A stretch of 64,000 nt of DNA, from NCBI RefSeq assembly GCF_900129095.1, contig NZ_FQVA01000001.1, forward strand, positions 1,873,615 through 1,937,614, written 5' to 3'. This document shows positions 45,420 through 53,895 of this stretch, one piece after another. Position 1 is the first letter of the stretch, and every line of letters begins with the position of its first letter. Under the pieces are notes generated by a model. It did no database searches and had not been told where the DNA came from. It saw only the letters and a program-made list of their open reading frames with translations. The position numbers were made by a program, and so were the translations under genes. The DNA is from Microbulbifer donghaiensis (GTDB lineage: Bacteria; Pseudomonadota; Gammaproteobacteria; Pseudomonadales; Cellvibrionaceae).

Positions 45420-47123
45420 TTAGAGAGAACCCGGCACCTGCTCAGGCCTTTTTGCGACTTTCGCAGAGTGCTTGGCATTAGCAAAAATTCTACGGATCAG
45501 TGGCAGCCCTTTTCGCAGGCCGAGAATGCTCTGGGCGGATATCAGGCCGGCAAACATGGCTCCGGCGACACCACAACTCATGATGTCCTGGCCGGTCAAG
45601 TAGAGACCCTTGATGCGGGTCTTGGGGCGCAGCCAGCGCTGCTCGAAGCGGTTCGGGTCGTGGTCCAGCCCGTAAATCTCGCCGCGGGGATAGAAGCAGA
45701 AATAATCGGTCGACAGCGGCGTGGACAGTTCGCAGTAGTCGACCTGCCCGCGCAGTTGGGGAAAGTGTTTGTACAGGTGTTCGAGTAGGCGCTGGCTGAA
45801 TTTTTCCTTGAGCGCCTCGTAGTCTTCGCCGCGCTTGCCCCACGCCTTGTCGTGCCACTCGGCGAACCACTCGTACTTGCCCGGCGCGACGATTTCGATG
45901 GTGGCGCGGCCGGGGTAGCGCTGGTTGAAACTCGGATCCTTCGCGGACGGGAAGGAAATATAGACCAGGGGAATTTCCGCTTCGCTGTCGGCGAGGAATT
46001 TCTCCACCTCGCCTTCGTAATCCTCACTCGGGTACAGCCAATAGTTGGTTTTCGGCAGGCCCAGCTCTTCCGCCGTTTTCTGCAGGCCGATATACAGGCA
46101 GACGTGCGCCATCGACGGCTGCACCGTTTGCAGGTCGCGGTCGTAGCCGGCGCGCTCGCTGGCGCTCTGTGGCAGGAGTTTTTCGAAGGTGTTGAAGACA
46201 CCAGCTCCCGATACCACTAACGGCGCTTCGATCTCGGTGCCGTCCGCCATGCGCACGCCGCGCACCCGGTTGCCATCGAGCAGGATGGTCTCCACCTGCG
46301 CATAGGTGAACACCTCGCCGCCGCCGGACTGTACCTGCGGGATGATCGTTTCGGCCATCTTGCTGGCGCCGCCAACCGGGTAGTAACCGCCGTACAGGTA
46401 GTGTTTCACGATCAGCGCGTGAATGATGAAGCTGCCGGTTTTGGGCGTCATGCCGTTGTCGCCCCACTGGCCGGTCAGTACCGCGATCAGCTTTTCGTTG
46501 TCGGTGAGTTCGCGCAGCACTTCGTAGGTCGTCTTGTTCAGCCATGCCGGCTCGCGCAGTTTGCGCCACAGTCTGATCCCCGGCCCGCACCAGCGCGGCA
46601 GCAGCTTCTCCATCGTCAGCAGCGGCATCGCCTTGGCCACCGCATTCACTCGATGCAGGTACTCCTCGATGGTGCGTTCTTCGCCGGGGAAGCGCCGCAC
46701 CAGTTCCGCGACAAATTCGTCGCGCCCGGCACGCAGGTCGTATTGCTCGTCACCGATACAGATGCGGTCGTAGGTCTGGTCCATCGGCGCCCAGTGCAGC
46801 TTGCCGGCGGAGAGGAAATCGAACAGCTGGCGGGTCATGGTCGGGTGCTCGCCGACATCGCCGATGTAGTGGACGCCCACATCCCACTCGTAGCCGTTGC
46901 GGTCGTAGGCATGGGTGAAGCCACCTGCGGTGTAGTGCTGCTCCAGCACCAGCACCTTTTTGCCGCAGGCACTCAACATCGCCGCAGTGGTCAGGCCGCC
47001 GATACCGGAACCGATTACGACGACATCGTAGGGTCCCTCGACGCGACTGGGGCGGTAGCGCCGACCGATGCGCAGGCGACTGGGTTTGGGCGCACTGCGC
47101 GGGGATTCTGTTGACTCCACCAT
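45420..47123 (-). CDS. FAD-dependent RetSat / phytoene-desaturase-like oxidoreductase
   Basis: 567 residues from the ATG at 47123, six bases after GGTGAG; a TTG at 47159 lacks a ribosome binding site. The dinucleotide motif is DVVVIGSGIGGLTTAAMLSACGKKVLVLEQH, followed by AGGFTHAYDRNGYEWDVGVHYIGD, the pattern of all-trans-retinol saturase and CrtI/CrtISO relatives. The C-terminal FAD-binding stretch is GLYLTGQDIMSCGVAGAMFAG. No carotenoid genes are nearby, so the substrate (a polyene or an unsaturated lipid) is open. Isolated gene, divergent from parD-like/map. Confidence 0.88.
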   Translation of the reverse strand: MVESTESPRSAPKPSRLRIGRRYRPSRVEGPYDVVVIGSGIGGLTTAAMLSACGKKVLVLEQHYTAGGFTHAYDRNGYEWDVGVHYIGDVGEHPTMTRQLFDFLSAGKLHWAPMDQTYDRICIGDEQYDLRAGRDEFVAELVRRFPGEERTIEEYLHRVNAVAKAMPLLTMEKLLPRWCGPGIRLWRKLREPAWLNKTTYEVLRELTDNEKLIAVLTGQWGDNGMTPKTGSFIIHALIVKHYLYGGYYPVGGASKMAETIIPQVQSGGGEVFTYAQVETILLDGNRVRGVRMADGTEIEAPLVVSGAGVFNTFEKLLPQSASERAGYDRDLQTVQPSMAHVCLYIGLQKTAEELGLPKTNYWLYPSEDYEGEVEKFLADSEAEIPLVYISFPSAKDPSFNQRYPGRATIEIVAPGKYEWFAEWHDKAWGKRGEDYEALKEKFSQRLLEHLYKHFPQLRGQVDYCELSTPLSTDYFCFYPRGEIYGLDHDPNRFEQRWLRPKTRIKGLYLTGQDIMSCGVAGAMFAGLISAQSILGLRKGLPLIRRIFANAKHSAKVAKRPEQVPGSL

Positions 47124-47179
47124 GAGAAGCTCACCGTTGTTGCTGTTGTTATCGCTCAACCATAGCGCCGCGCAACGCC

Positions 47180-47199
47180 ATATGCAACAAATTGCATAT
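47180..47199. promoter_or_regulatory. palindrome in the RetSat-like / parD-like divergent gap
   Basis: Perfect eight-base arms ATATGCAA and TTGCATAT separated by CAAA. It lies in the 161-bp divergent promoter region, a plausible operator for either gene. Confidence 0.4.
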
Positions 47200-47247
47200 T
47201 AAGGTTTCGAGATGCCGGTCGCAGTCTTTGCGCCGTATGTACACTTT

Positions 47248-47264
47248 ATATATGATTCATATAT
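47248..47264. promoter_or_regulatory. palindrome just upstream of the parD-like gene
   Basis: Perfect arms ATATATGA and TCATATAT around one T, 20 bases before the parD-like ATG. Ribbon-helix-helix antitoxins commonly bind such palindromes over their own promoter, so autoregulation is a reasonable inference. Confidence 0.4.
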
Positions 47265-47284
47265 TCATATTGAGGCGCTCACCG

Positions 47285-47491
47285 ATGGGCATAGTGAAAA
47301 TTTCCGAAGACCTGCACGACGAAATTCGCCAGGCGAGTTCCGCCATGGCGCGCTCGATCAACGCCCAGGCAGAATTCTGGATCAAGATCGGCATGCTGGC
47401 GGAGCTCAACCCGGAACTCAGTTACAACCAGCTGTGCAAAAAGCTGCTGCGCGCGCAGACACCGATGCTGAAAGAGCTGATCCGTGAGTGA
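47285..47491 (+). CDS. ParD-like (ribbon-helix-helix) protein
   Basis: 68 residues from the ATG at 47285, with GAGG nine bases upstream. The N-terminus GIVKISEDLHDEIRQASSAMARSINAQAEFWIKIGMLAE fits the ParD_like antitoxin family: a short beta-strand then two helices with the S-I-N-A-Q-A-E-F-W pattern. It overlaps the start of a methionine aminopeptidase gene by eight bases, not a ParE toxin. Such ParD-like/MetAP pairs occur in other proteobacteria as I recall, but the role is unclear. Confidence 0.8.
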   Translation: MGIVKISEDLHDEIRQASSAMARSINAQAEFWIKIGMLAELNPELSYNQLCKKLLRAQTPMLKELIRE

Positions 47492-48266
47492 CATCAAAAT
47501 AAAGACGGCCCGCGAGCAGGCGCTGATGCGCAAATCCGGCCAGCTGCTGGGCAGGGTCTTTGCGATGCTGGACGACTTTATCGCCCCCGGTATTTCCACC
47601 ATGCAGATCAACGACAGGGTAGAAGATTTTATCGTCCGCGAACTGCGTGCCAGGCCAGCCAGCAAGGGCCAGTATGGCTATCCCTATGCGTTGAATACCT
47701 CTGTCAATGAGGTGATCTGCCACGGTATGCCACGGGAGTCTCAATGGCTGGCACACGGGGATATCGTCAACGTGGACATCACACTGGAAAAATCCGGCTA
47801 TATCGCCGACTCCAGCAAAATGTATCTGATCGGCAGCGTTTCGCCGGCGGCAAAGCGGTTGGTACAGACGACTTACGAGGCTATGTGGGCCGGCATCGAC
47901 GCGGTCAGGCCCGGCGCGACGCTCGGCGATATCGGCCACGCGATACAGGCCCACGCGGAGGGCCGCGGCTACAGCGTCGTGCGGGAATACTGCGGCCACG
48001 GCATAGGCCGGGAGATGCACGAGGCGCCGCAGGTACTGCACTACGGCCGCCGCGACAGCGGCACGGTATTGGAGGAAGGTATGACCTTCACCATAGAGCC
48101 GATGATTAACCAGGGCAGCCGCCGCACCAAAACGAAAAAAGACGGCTGGACCGTAGTCACCCGCGACGGCAAGCTGTCGGCACAGTGGGAGCACACGGTC
48201 CTGGTTACCGCTGCGGGCTGCGAAGTGCTAACCATGAGGAACGAAGAAGCACCCCGCAGTTCGTAG
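47484..48266 (+). CDS. map: type I methionine aminopeptidase
   Basis: 260 residues. The five metal ligands of MetAP are all present: two Asp in NVDITLEKSGYIADSSKMYLIG, His in GHGIGREMHEAPQV, Glu in MTFTIEPMIN and Glu in AQWEHTVLVT. The substrate-binding His is in NEVICHGMP. It removes the N-terminal Met from nascent proteins. The gene is coupled to a ParD-like regulator by an eight-base overlap. It is therefore probably not the main housekeeping copy, which usually lies near rpsB; that cannot be checked here. Confidence 0.95.
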   Translation: MSDIKIKTAREQALMRKSGQLLGRVFAMLDDFIAPGISTMQINDRVEDFIVRELRARPASKGQYGYPYALNTSVNEVICHGMPRESQWLAHGDIVNVDITLEKSGYIADSSKMYLIGSVSPAAKRLVQTTYEAMWAGIDAVRPGATLGDIGHAIQAHAEGRGYSVVREYCGHGIGREMHEAPQVLHYGRRDSGTVLEEGMTFTIEPMINQGSRRTKTKKDGWTVVTRDGKLSAQWEHTVLVTAAGCEVLTMRNEEAPRSS

Positions 48267-48270
48267 CTAT

Positions 48271-48552
48271 TCAGTTCCGCGGCTGGGCCGCGGGTTCCGC
48301 TTCTTTCCGGGCCCGCATTTTTCCGGTCACCGCCCAGGCCAGCAGTGCGAACCACACCACCCAGGAAGCGATGGCGGGAATATTGGCGAGGAAAATCTTG
48401 CCCAGGTGGCGGCGATTGAAGAAGAGCGCGGCAATTGCGGGCAGGAACCACACGGCTAAAAAGAAGAGCGCGAACAGCACACCCTTGGCCAGCCCCATAT
48501 TGCTGAAGGCATCGATAAAACTAGTCAGCATCTGCTCGAAATCGGTAAACAT
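48271..48552 (-). CDS. superinfection-immunity-like small membrane protein
   Basis: 93 residues with two or three membrane helices. The stretch FFLAVWFLPAIAALFFNRRHLGKIFLANIPAIASWVVWFALLAWAV has the LP-x-I-A-A...I-x-x-x-N...W-x-x-W-x-x-L-x-W-A pattern of the T4 Imm-like superinfection immunity family, which is widespread outside phages. No phage genes are nearby, so a phage-defence role is only a possibility. Convergent with map. Confidence 0.65.
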   Translation of the reverse strand: MFTDFEQMLTSFIDAFSNMGLAKGVLFALFFLAVWFLPAIAALFFNRRHLGKIFLANIPAIASWVVWFALLAWAVTGKMRARKEAEPAAQPRN

Positions 48553-48612
48553 TTTTAATTCCCTCGAAATTTTCCTGATTCGAGTCCTACAGTCCCGACC
48601 GAGTGCATTTCC

Positions 48613-49209
48613 TTACAGAAAGTTTTCGCTATTCTGCTGCAGCTCGCTGAACACTCTCCGCTCGCGCTTGCAGCGCAGCCAGACAAACAGGCTCCAGCCA
48701 CCGAGTACCGCTGTGACTCCCAGAATCGTGGCGAGCGCACGCACTGAAACGAAGCTGAACGACGCCTCGATGACATCGAATCTTGCCAGCAGCTCCCAGC
48801 CGGCAAAAATTGCCAGTTCGACGGCGTATAGCAACCAGGCAAAGCGAATCGCCTGGCGATGTCTCTCGATGCGCAGCAGCGCCAGTTCGATGTAAGCCTG
48901 TGCCGATTCTTCCGGCGGACACCAGAGTCCGCGGCGATTGGCTGTGGAAAAGCCCACGGCCCAGGCTACCAGGGCGAAAACCACCAGCAGCCATAAAACG
49001 CCGTTCGTATTCCGGTTTTCGACCGCAAACCAGATTGCATAGGTGCAGAGCGCTATGGCGACCAGCCATTCCAGCACCGCACCGATCCGCATACGCCGCT
49101 CCTGGCGGCGCACCCTGCGGCGCATTTCATCGGGTATCGGCGCCTCGGCGGGCTGCCTGCGCCACAAATTCTCCAGCGTTTGCCACTGCTCTTCTTTTGC
49201 GGATTTCAC
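48613..49209 (-). CDS. membrane protein, possible anti-sigma factor
   Basis: 198 residues from a GTG at 49209 that overlaps the sigma gene stop by four bases. A cytoplasmic N-terminal helix-rich part (EQWQTLENLWRRQPAEAPIPDEMRRRVRRQERRM) is followed by four membrane helices (about 42-62, 70-88, 121-140, 155-178). Position directly behind an ECF sigma gene and translational coupling suggest an anti-sigma factor, but there is no zinc-binding HxxxCxxC motif and the family is not recognised. Confidence 0.6.
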   Translation of the reverse strand: MKSAKEEQWQTLENLWRRQPAEAPIPDEMRRRVRRQERRMRIGAVLEWLVAIALCTYAIWFAVENRNTNGVLWLLVVFALVAWAVGFSTANRRGLWCPPEESAQAYIELALLRIERHRQAIRFAWLLYAVELAIFAGWELLARFDVIEASFSFVSVRALATILGVTAVLGGWSLFVWLRCKRERRVFSELQQNSENFL

Positions 49210-49724
49210 TTTCCTCTCCCTCCACCCAGGCGAGTACTGAGACGCTCGCGTGCGCGATTCAGGCGCACGGCAACATTGGACTCGCTGACCCCCAGAACTT
49301 CGGCGATCTCCGCATAGCTGAGCCCTTCGAGGCGCAGCGTCAGCGTCTGCCGCAGCCCCAGCGGCAACTGCTGCACGGCCCGCACCAGCCGCTCGGCATC
49401 GCGCAGGTCCTGCAACTGCTGCTCCGGTCCGGGGGCGTTATCTTCAATGGTCTCCAGTTCGCCCGCACCGCCGTGCGCGGTGCGCCGCCGCGCAAGCTCG
49501 GTGACGCTGCGGTTGTGGGCGATGCGGAAGATAAAGGTCTTAAGGCTGGCCTCGCCGCGGAAAGACGGCAGCGCGCGCCATACCGCCAGCCAGATTTCCT
49601 GCACCAGGTCATCGCGCTCGGCGGTACTGCGCACATAGCTGCCGGCGACCCGGGTAACCCCCGCGCCGCAATCGGCCATGGCTTGTTGGAACAGGCGATC
49701 GCGCGCGTCCACCGGACTCTCCAC
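49206..49724 (-). CDS. ECF-type RNA polymerase sigma factor
   Basis: 172 residues from a GTG at 49724; the upstream frame to 49898 adds unlikely sequence. Sigma-70 region 2 is AGSYVRSTAERDDLVQEIWLAVWRALPSFRGEASLKTFIFRIAHNRSV. Region 4 is LPLGLRQTLTLRLEGLSYAEIAEVLGVSESNVAVRLNRARERL. No FecR-like gene follows, so it is not a classical FecI system, although a TonB-dependent receptor gene lies directly upstream on the same strand. It is coupled to the following membrane protein. Confidence 0.92.
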   Translation of the reverse strand: MESPVDARDRLFQQAMADCGAGVTRVAGSYVRSTAERDDLVQEIWLAVWRALPSFRGEASLKTFIFRIAHNRSVTELARRRTAHGGAGELETIEDNAPGPEQQLQDLRDAERLVRAVQQLPLGLRQTLTLRLEGLSYAEIAEVLGVSESNVAVRLNRARERLSTRLGGGRGK

Positions 49725-49884
49725 TGATGATTGAGAGTACTGTATCGGCAGGGCAAAAAAACTTACACAAATTTTGAGACTGGAATGGACAGCTAACAGT
49801 GCCGGTATTGAGCCTCGAGCAGCCATCCCTGGCGCCCCTAATTCGCGTTCGCTCAAGCCCCGGCCCCGCCATCCATGGCGGGTC

Positions 49885-49929
49885 GCCAAGGCGCGCACAA
49901 AGCTGCGCTTTGTTTCCGCGCGCCTTGGC
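49885..49929. terminator. long hairpin downstream of the TonB receptor
   Basis: Twelve-base perfect stem GCCAAGGCGCGC / GCGCGCCTTGGC, with an inner ACAAAGC / GCTTTGT stem. It lies 39 bases past the receptor stop. No T-run, so it is a repeat or factor-assisted terminator. Confidence 0.5.
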
Positions 49930-49967
49930 CCTGCAAGCAGGCTCCTACATTCTGTGCTCTAGCAGGG

Positions 49968-52472
49968 CTAGAAGTTGTAACGCACCTCGGCACCGTAAGA
50001 GCGCGGCTCGGAAATGGACGTATAGGGAGTGCCGAACACATCCAGGGTGCGACCGCTGGGGATAGCCGCGCGCTCGTTGTCGAGCAGGTTGCGACCCCAC
50101 AGCGCCAGCTCATAGTTGCCGCCGCCGCTTTGCCAGGCAATGCGGCCGTTCAGGCGCTTGTCATCCTCACCCACGCCGTCTATCGCGCTGAAACTGGCCA
50201 GATATCCCGGCTCCAGTTCATCGGTATTCTCGGCGTAGATGTAGTCCATGTGGACGTTGATGGACCCCAGCGGAATCGCCGGCGCCCAGTCCATGGCCAG
50301 GGTGTAGGCGGTATTGACCGAGGATTTCTCGCGCTCATTCTGCAGCTCGCCCTCGGCGTCGTAGAAGGGATTCCACTTGGACTCCTCATCCCGCACTGTT
50401 GTCACCAGCCCGAGACGCAGGGTATCCAGCGGCAGCCAGTCGACGGTCACCTCGATACCGTTGAACTGCTGATCGCCGTTGATAACCCGGGGCAGTGCGT
50501 TGGCGGAACCCGGTGGTTTGCTCTCCACGCTGCGCTGGCGGTTGTCGACGGTCATGTCGAAGTAGCTTACCTGCAGCCGCAGGTTGTCGAGCAGATCGCC
50601 CTTCACGCCCAGTTCGATATTGTCGACTTCCTCCGGCTCGATCGGTGTATCTGCGGTGAGCAGGTTCAGTGAATCGAAGCCACCGGACTTGTAACCAGTG
50701 GAATAGGACAGGAAGGCCATCGCGCTTTCGCTAAAGTGATACTGGCCGACGAGCCGGCCGGTGGTAGCGCTCCACTCCTCACGCGCCTCGCGCACGCCCT
50801 GCCCCACGTTGTAGTCGTCGGCAGTTGAGAAAATCACCTCTTCGACACCGGGGCGGATCCTGTGGAAATTGGTACCCGGTGTCAGCCAGCTGAAGGACTT
50901 TTCGTCGGTGCTGTAACGCAGGCCGGCGAGCACATTGATCTTGTCGGTCAGGGCGTAATCCATGTCGAAATACAGGCCCCAGTTGGTGAAGTCACCCTCG
51001 TTCTCGACCCGCTCGTTCCAGTGCTGGCCGGCGAATGAGGGGCCGAACAACATGCCGGTGCCGAGCACGTTGTAGGCGATCGCATCGTAGTAGTCGTCCA
51101 CTTGTGGCAGCGGGCCGGCGAGCCCCATGGCCGGTGCGATCAGCGAGGTAAAGGTGGCCCAGTCGTCCGGCTCCCACAGGTGGTCGACGCTGTCCAGCGC
51201 CGCCAGTGCCTGACCCGCGGCCATATCGCCGATGCCCCCGTCACCGGGGAAACCGCCGACCGACAGCGCCGCGCCGCCGGCAATCTGCGCGCGCAGTTCC
51301 GGGTTGTTGACGATATCGCCGGTGACCAGCCGCGTCACCGCACTGGCCGTGGAGGTGACATCGGTGCTCTGGTAGATGTTCTCGCGGGAGTAGTTGGCCC
51401 CCATCACCGCGGTCACTTTGTCGCCGGTGAAATTGATCTGCAGTTCGTGGTAGCTGATATCCGAGTCGAAGATATTATTGGTATCCAGGTAGCGGCTGAT
51501 ATCGGCCGTGCCGTCCTCCTCTTCGCGGTTGCTGGTTTCCCACTGGCGGTAGCTGGATACCCACTTCAGGCTCCAGGCATCACTGAAGCTGTGCATCAGC
51601 TTGGCATTGACGGCCGACATGGAGCGCGTTTCCTCACCGCCCATCACATCATTTTCCACCTTGCCGGCGAAGGGATCGAGGCTGTAACTGTAGGGACTGA
51701 CGCCGATGGCCTGACGCGGCGCATTGTCGACCTCATCCCAGTCGTAGGAGAGCTGCGCCGAGGTCTTGTCGCTGATATCCCACCACGCGGACACGCGTCC
51801 GGTCAGGATATCTTCCGAGCCCGAGTCCACCCCGCCGGGAAAAATGTTGTCCACATAGCCATCGCGCCGGTAACTCATCAGGTTGCCGCGCAGGAAGACG
51901 TTGTCGGTCACCGGCGCGTTGACCATGCCCTCGAACTGCTGCAGGCCATAATTGCCGAGACGCGCGGACACAAAGGCATCGAACTCGGCCTCGGGCCGGT
52001 TCGGCACCATATTGACCGTGCCGGCGGCGGCATTGCGCCCGAACAGCGTCCCCTGCGGGCCCTTGAGTATTTCCACCCGCTGCATATCCGCAAACGACAT
52101 CGAGGTCGCGGGGCTGGGTACATAGGCGTCGTCATAAAATACCGCTACCGAGGGATCGCCGCCGGCGCTGATGCTGGGACTCTCGATACCGCGAATTCTC
52201 AGACCGGATTGGGTGACGCTGGAGCCGGCTTCGAAGCCGGGGACATAGTCGGCCATGTCGCTCAGCTTGAGCGCGTTGGTGTTTTCCATATCGGCGCTGG
52301 AGAAGGTGTCTACGGTCACCGGCACCTCGAGCGCGTTCTGCTCGCGCTTCTGCGCGGTTACCGTGACTTCTTCCAGCGCGAGTTCTTCGGCAAATGTCGG
52401 GGTACTTAAACTGCCGACAATAGCCACAGCCAGCGCGAGGGGATGCCGCACAACCAGTTTGGTTTTGCTCAT
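49968..52472 (-). CDS. TonB-dependent outer-membrane receptor
   Basis: 834 residues. Signal peptide up to about residue 28 (ALAVAIVGSLSTPTFA), TonB box EEVTVTAQ, then the plug domain (VPVTVDTFSSADMENTNALKLSDMADYVPGFEAGS, VEILKGPQGTLFGRNAAAGTVNMV) and a 22-strand-type barrel ending in the aromatic C-terminus YGAEVRYNF. It resembles the large IroN/PupB-like and Caulobacter-type carbohydrate or aromatic receptors, without a FecA signalling domain. The ligand is unknown. The 5' leader can pair with the ribosome binding site. Upstream of an ECF sigma gene on the same strand. Confidence 0.93.
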   Translation of the reverse strand: MSKTKLVVRHPLALAVAIVGSLSTPTFAEELALEEVTVTAQKREQNALEVPVTVDTFSSADMENTNALKLSDMADYVPGFEAGSSVTQSGLRIRGIESPSISAGGDPSVAVFYDDAYVPSPATSMSFADMQRVEILKGPQGTLFGRNAAAGTVNMVPNRPEAEFDAFVSARLGNYGLQQFEGMVNAPVTDNVFLRGNLMSYRRDGYVDNIFPGGVDSGSEDILTGRVSAWWDISDKTSAQLSYDWDEVDNAPRQAIGVSPYSYSLDPFAGKVENDVMGGEETRSMSAVNAKLMHSFSDAWSLKWVSSYRQWETSNREEEDGTADISRYLDTNNIFDSDISYHELQINFTGDKVTAVMGANYSRENIYQSTDVTSTASAVTRLVTGDIVNNPELRAQIAGGAALSVGGFPGDGGIGDMAAGQALAALDSVDHLWEPDDWATFTSLIAPAMGLAGPLPQVDDYYDAIAYNVLGTGMLFGPSFAGQHWNERVENEGDFTNWGLYFDMDYALTDKINVLAGLRYSTDEKSFSWLTPGTNFHRIRPGVEEVIFSTADDYNVGQGVREAREEWSATTGRLVGQYHFSESAMAFLSYSTGYKSGGFDSLNLLTADTPIEPEEVDNIELGVKGDLLDNLRLQVSYFDMTVDNRQRSVESKPPGSANALPRVINGDQQFNGIEVTVDWLPLDTLRLGLVTTVRDEESKWNPFYDAEGELQNEREKSSVNTAYTLAMDWAPAIPLGSINVHMDYIYAENTDELEPGYLASFSAIDGVGEDDKRLNGRIAWQSGGGNYELALWGRNLLDNERAAIPSGRTLDVFGTPYTSISEPRSYGAEVRYNF

Positions 52473-52533
52473 CGTTCTCTCCGTTCAGTTATTGTTTTTT
52501 TCTGCGCGGCATATGCGCGCAGCTGGAGAACGA
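52472..52533 (-). promoter_or_regulatory. leader hairpin that can sequester the receptor start
   Basis: On the minus strand, TCGTTCTCC (52525-52533) is complementary to the Shine-Dalgarno and start region GGAGAGAACGA (52472-52482) with a two-base bulge. Between them lies a perfect CTGCGCG / CGCGCAG hairpin (52502-52522). The fold would hide the ribosome binding site, a possible translational switch. The structure is read from sequence only. Confidence 0.4.
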
Positions 52534-52786
52534 CAAATAAATAACGAAGCTGATACGCCCGAGGCGGCGTAGCGGGTACTGCTGCGAAATTCGTTATTAT
52601 TTTCTCCGTCAGTTATTTCGAAACAGCATTCTGAAATTAGCACAGGGTTTTTGCCCTGACTAGACGTTCGTACCAACCAAGCAAATTGCTTGTTCCAATT
52701 AGCGGATCGCATACCCGCTACAGCCCCGCTTCCGCAGTTGCGCTAAACTGGCGCAAGATTGCCGCCAGTCCTTTACTGAGTGCCCT
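52534..52786. other. divergent promoter region between receptor and ohrR
   Basis: No gene is seen. A block CTCCGTCAGTTATT near 52605 repeats the receptor leader sequence CTCCGTTCAGTTATT near 52480, suggesting a small duplication. Promoters of both the receptor and ohrR must lie here. Confidence 0.4.
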
Positions 52787-53245
52787 ATGGCCAAATCCGA
52801 CTTTGAAGACCTGAAACTCGACAACCAGCTCTGCTTCAGCCTCTATTCCACCTCACTGGCGATGAGCAAGATGTACAAGCCGCTGCTGGAAAAGTTGGGG
52901 CTCACTTACCCGCAGTACCTGATGATGCTGGTGCTGTGGGAAGAGGATGGCATTACCGCCACGGAACTGGGCCAGCGCCTTGGGCAGGACAAGGGGGCGC
53001 TGAGCCCGGTGATCAAGCGCCTGGAGGCCCAGGGCCTGATCGATCGCCGCCGCGATCCCACGGACGAACGCCGCATCCACCTGCAGCTCACCGCCGCCGG
53101 TAAAGCCATGCAGCACGAGTCGCAGGCCATTCCCCCGCAGGTACTGCGCGCCACCGGCCTGGACCGCAAGTCCGTGCGCCAGCTGAAGGCGCAGATCGAA
53201 GCGGTACGCCGGGCGTTGAACAGTCTCGACGACGCCACTGACTGA
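52787..53245 (+). CDS. ohrR: OhrR-type peroxide-sensing MarR regulator
   Basis: 152 residues. The N-terminal reactive cysteine is Cys16 in KLDNQLCFSLYS, the peroxide-sensing position of OhrR. Winged helix: GITATELGQRLGQDKGALSPVIKRLEAQGLIDRRRDPTDERRIHLQLT. It represses ohr until organic peroxides oxidise the cysteine. The ohr gene follows 168 bases downstream, with a palindrome in between. Confidence 0.92.
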   Translation: MAKSDFEDLKLDNQLCFSLYSTSLAMSKMYKPLLEKLGLTYPQYLMMLVLWEEDGITATELGQRLGQDKGALSPVIKRLEAQGLIDRRRDPTDERRIHLQLTAAGKAMQHESQAIPPQVLRATGLDRKSVRQLKAQIEAVRRALNSLDDATD

Positions 53246-53341
53246 TACGTCACCCTCTCTTAACCCACCGCAAAGCCCACCGCCAACTACTGTGAACTGA
53301 AGCTATCGACGCAATAGCGAAAATTGATTATCGCAACAACT

Positions 53342-53355
53342 GTTATCGCGATAAC
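53342..53355. promoter_or_regulatory. candidate OhrR operator
   Basis: Perfect 14-base palindrome GTTATCGCGATAAC, 58 bases before ohr, with a related half-site TTATCGC at 53328-53334. Binding by OhrR is inferred from position. Confidence 0.4.
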
Positions 53356-53413
53356 TTTCTCTCCGTGCCCAGCACAACCCCTGATTCCAACATCGCACCT
53401 TGAGGACACAGAC

Positions 53414-53842
53414 ATGCAAGTACTCTACAAAGCCGTAGCCACTGCCACCGGAGGCCGCGACGGCCAGGCCAAATCTTCCGACGGCATCCTGGATGTAAAA
53501 CTCTCCACGCCGAAAGAGCTGGGCGGCGCCGGCGGCGACGCCACCAACCCGGAACAGCTGTTTGCCGCCGGTTACTCCGCCTGCTTTATCGGCGCGATCA
53601 AATTCGTCGCCGGCCAGGAAAAGGTCAAGGTGCCGGAAGACACCAGTGTACGCGGTGAAGTGGGCATAGGCCCGATCAACGGCGGCAAGGGGTTCGGCCT
53701 GGATATCGACCTGTTTGTCAGCCTGCCGGGCCTGGACCAGGCGACCGCGGAGAAGATCGTGAACCGCGCCCACGAAGAGGTCTGCCCCTACTCCAATGCC
53801 ACTCGCGGCAACGTAGACGTACGCGTGCACGTCGCCACATAA
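53414..53842 (+). CDS. ohr: organic hydroperoxide resistance protein
   Basis: 142 residues from the ATG at 53414, with TTGAGGACACAGAC just upstream. Starts [23 protein letters not shown]. The two peroxidatic cysteines are in [16 protein letters not shown] and [17 protein letters not shown], as in Ohr and not OsmC. It reduces fatty-acid and other organic hydroperoxides with a lipoyl-linked reductant. It is controlled by the upstream ohrR. Confidence 0.96.
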   Translation: MQVLYKAVATATGGRDGQAKSSDGILDVKLSTPKELGGAGGDATNPEQLFAAGYSACFIGAIKFVAGQEKVKVPEDTSVRGEVGIGPINGGKGFGLDIDLFVSLPGLDQATAEKIVNRAHEEVCPYSNATRGNVDVRVHVAT

Positions 53843-53895
53843 ACGGAACCCCAAATCACTCGCAGCAGACCCCGAAAATTCCGGAGGTAAGAGTC

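Noticed and set aside
45254-45484. 76-residue minus-strand frame before the RetSat-like gene
   Set aside because: It overlaps the end of the real gene, has no ribosome binding site or recognisable domain.
48271-48552. evidence for a prophage from the superinfection-immunity-like protein
   Set aside because: No phage structural, lysis or integrase genes lie nearby, and this small membrane family is common in non-phage chromosomes.
51102-52409. 435-residue open frame opposite the TonB receptor
   Set aside because: Antisense shadow with no recognisable domain or ribosome binding site.
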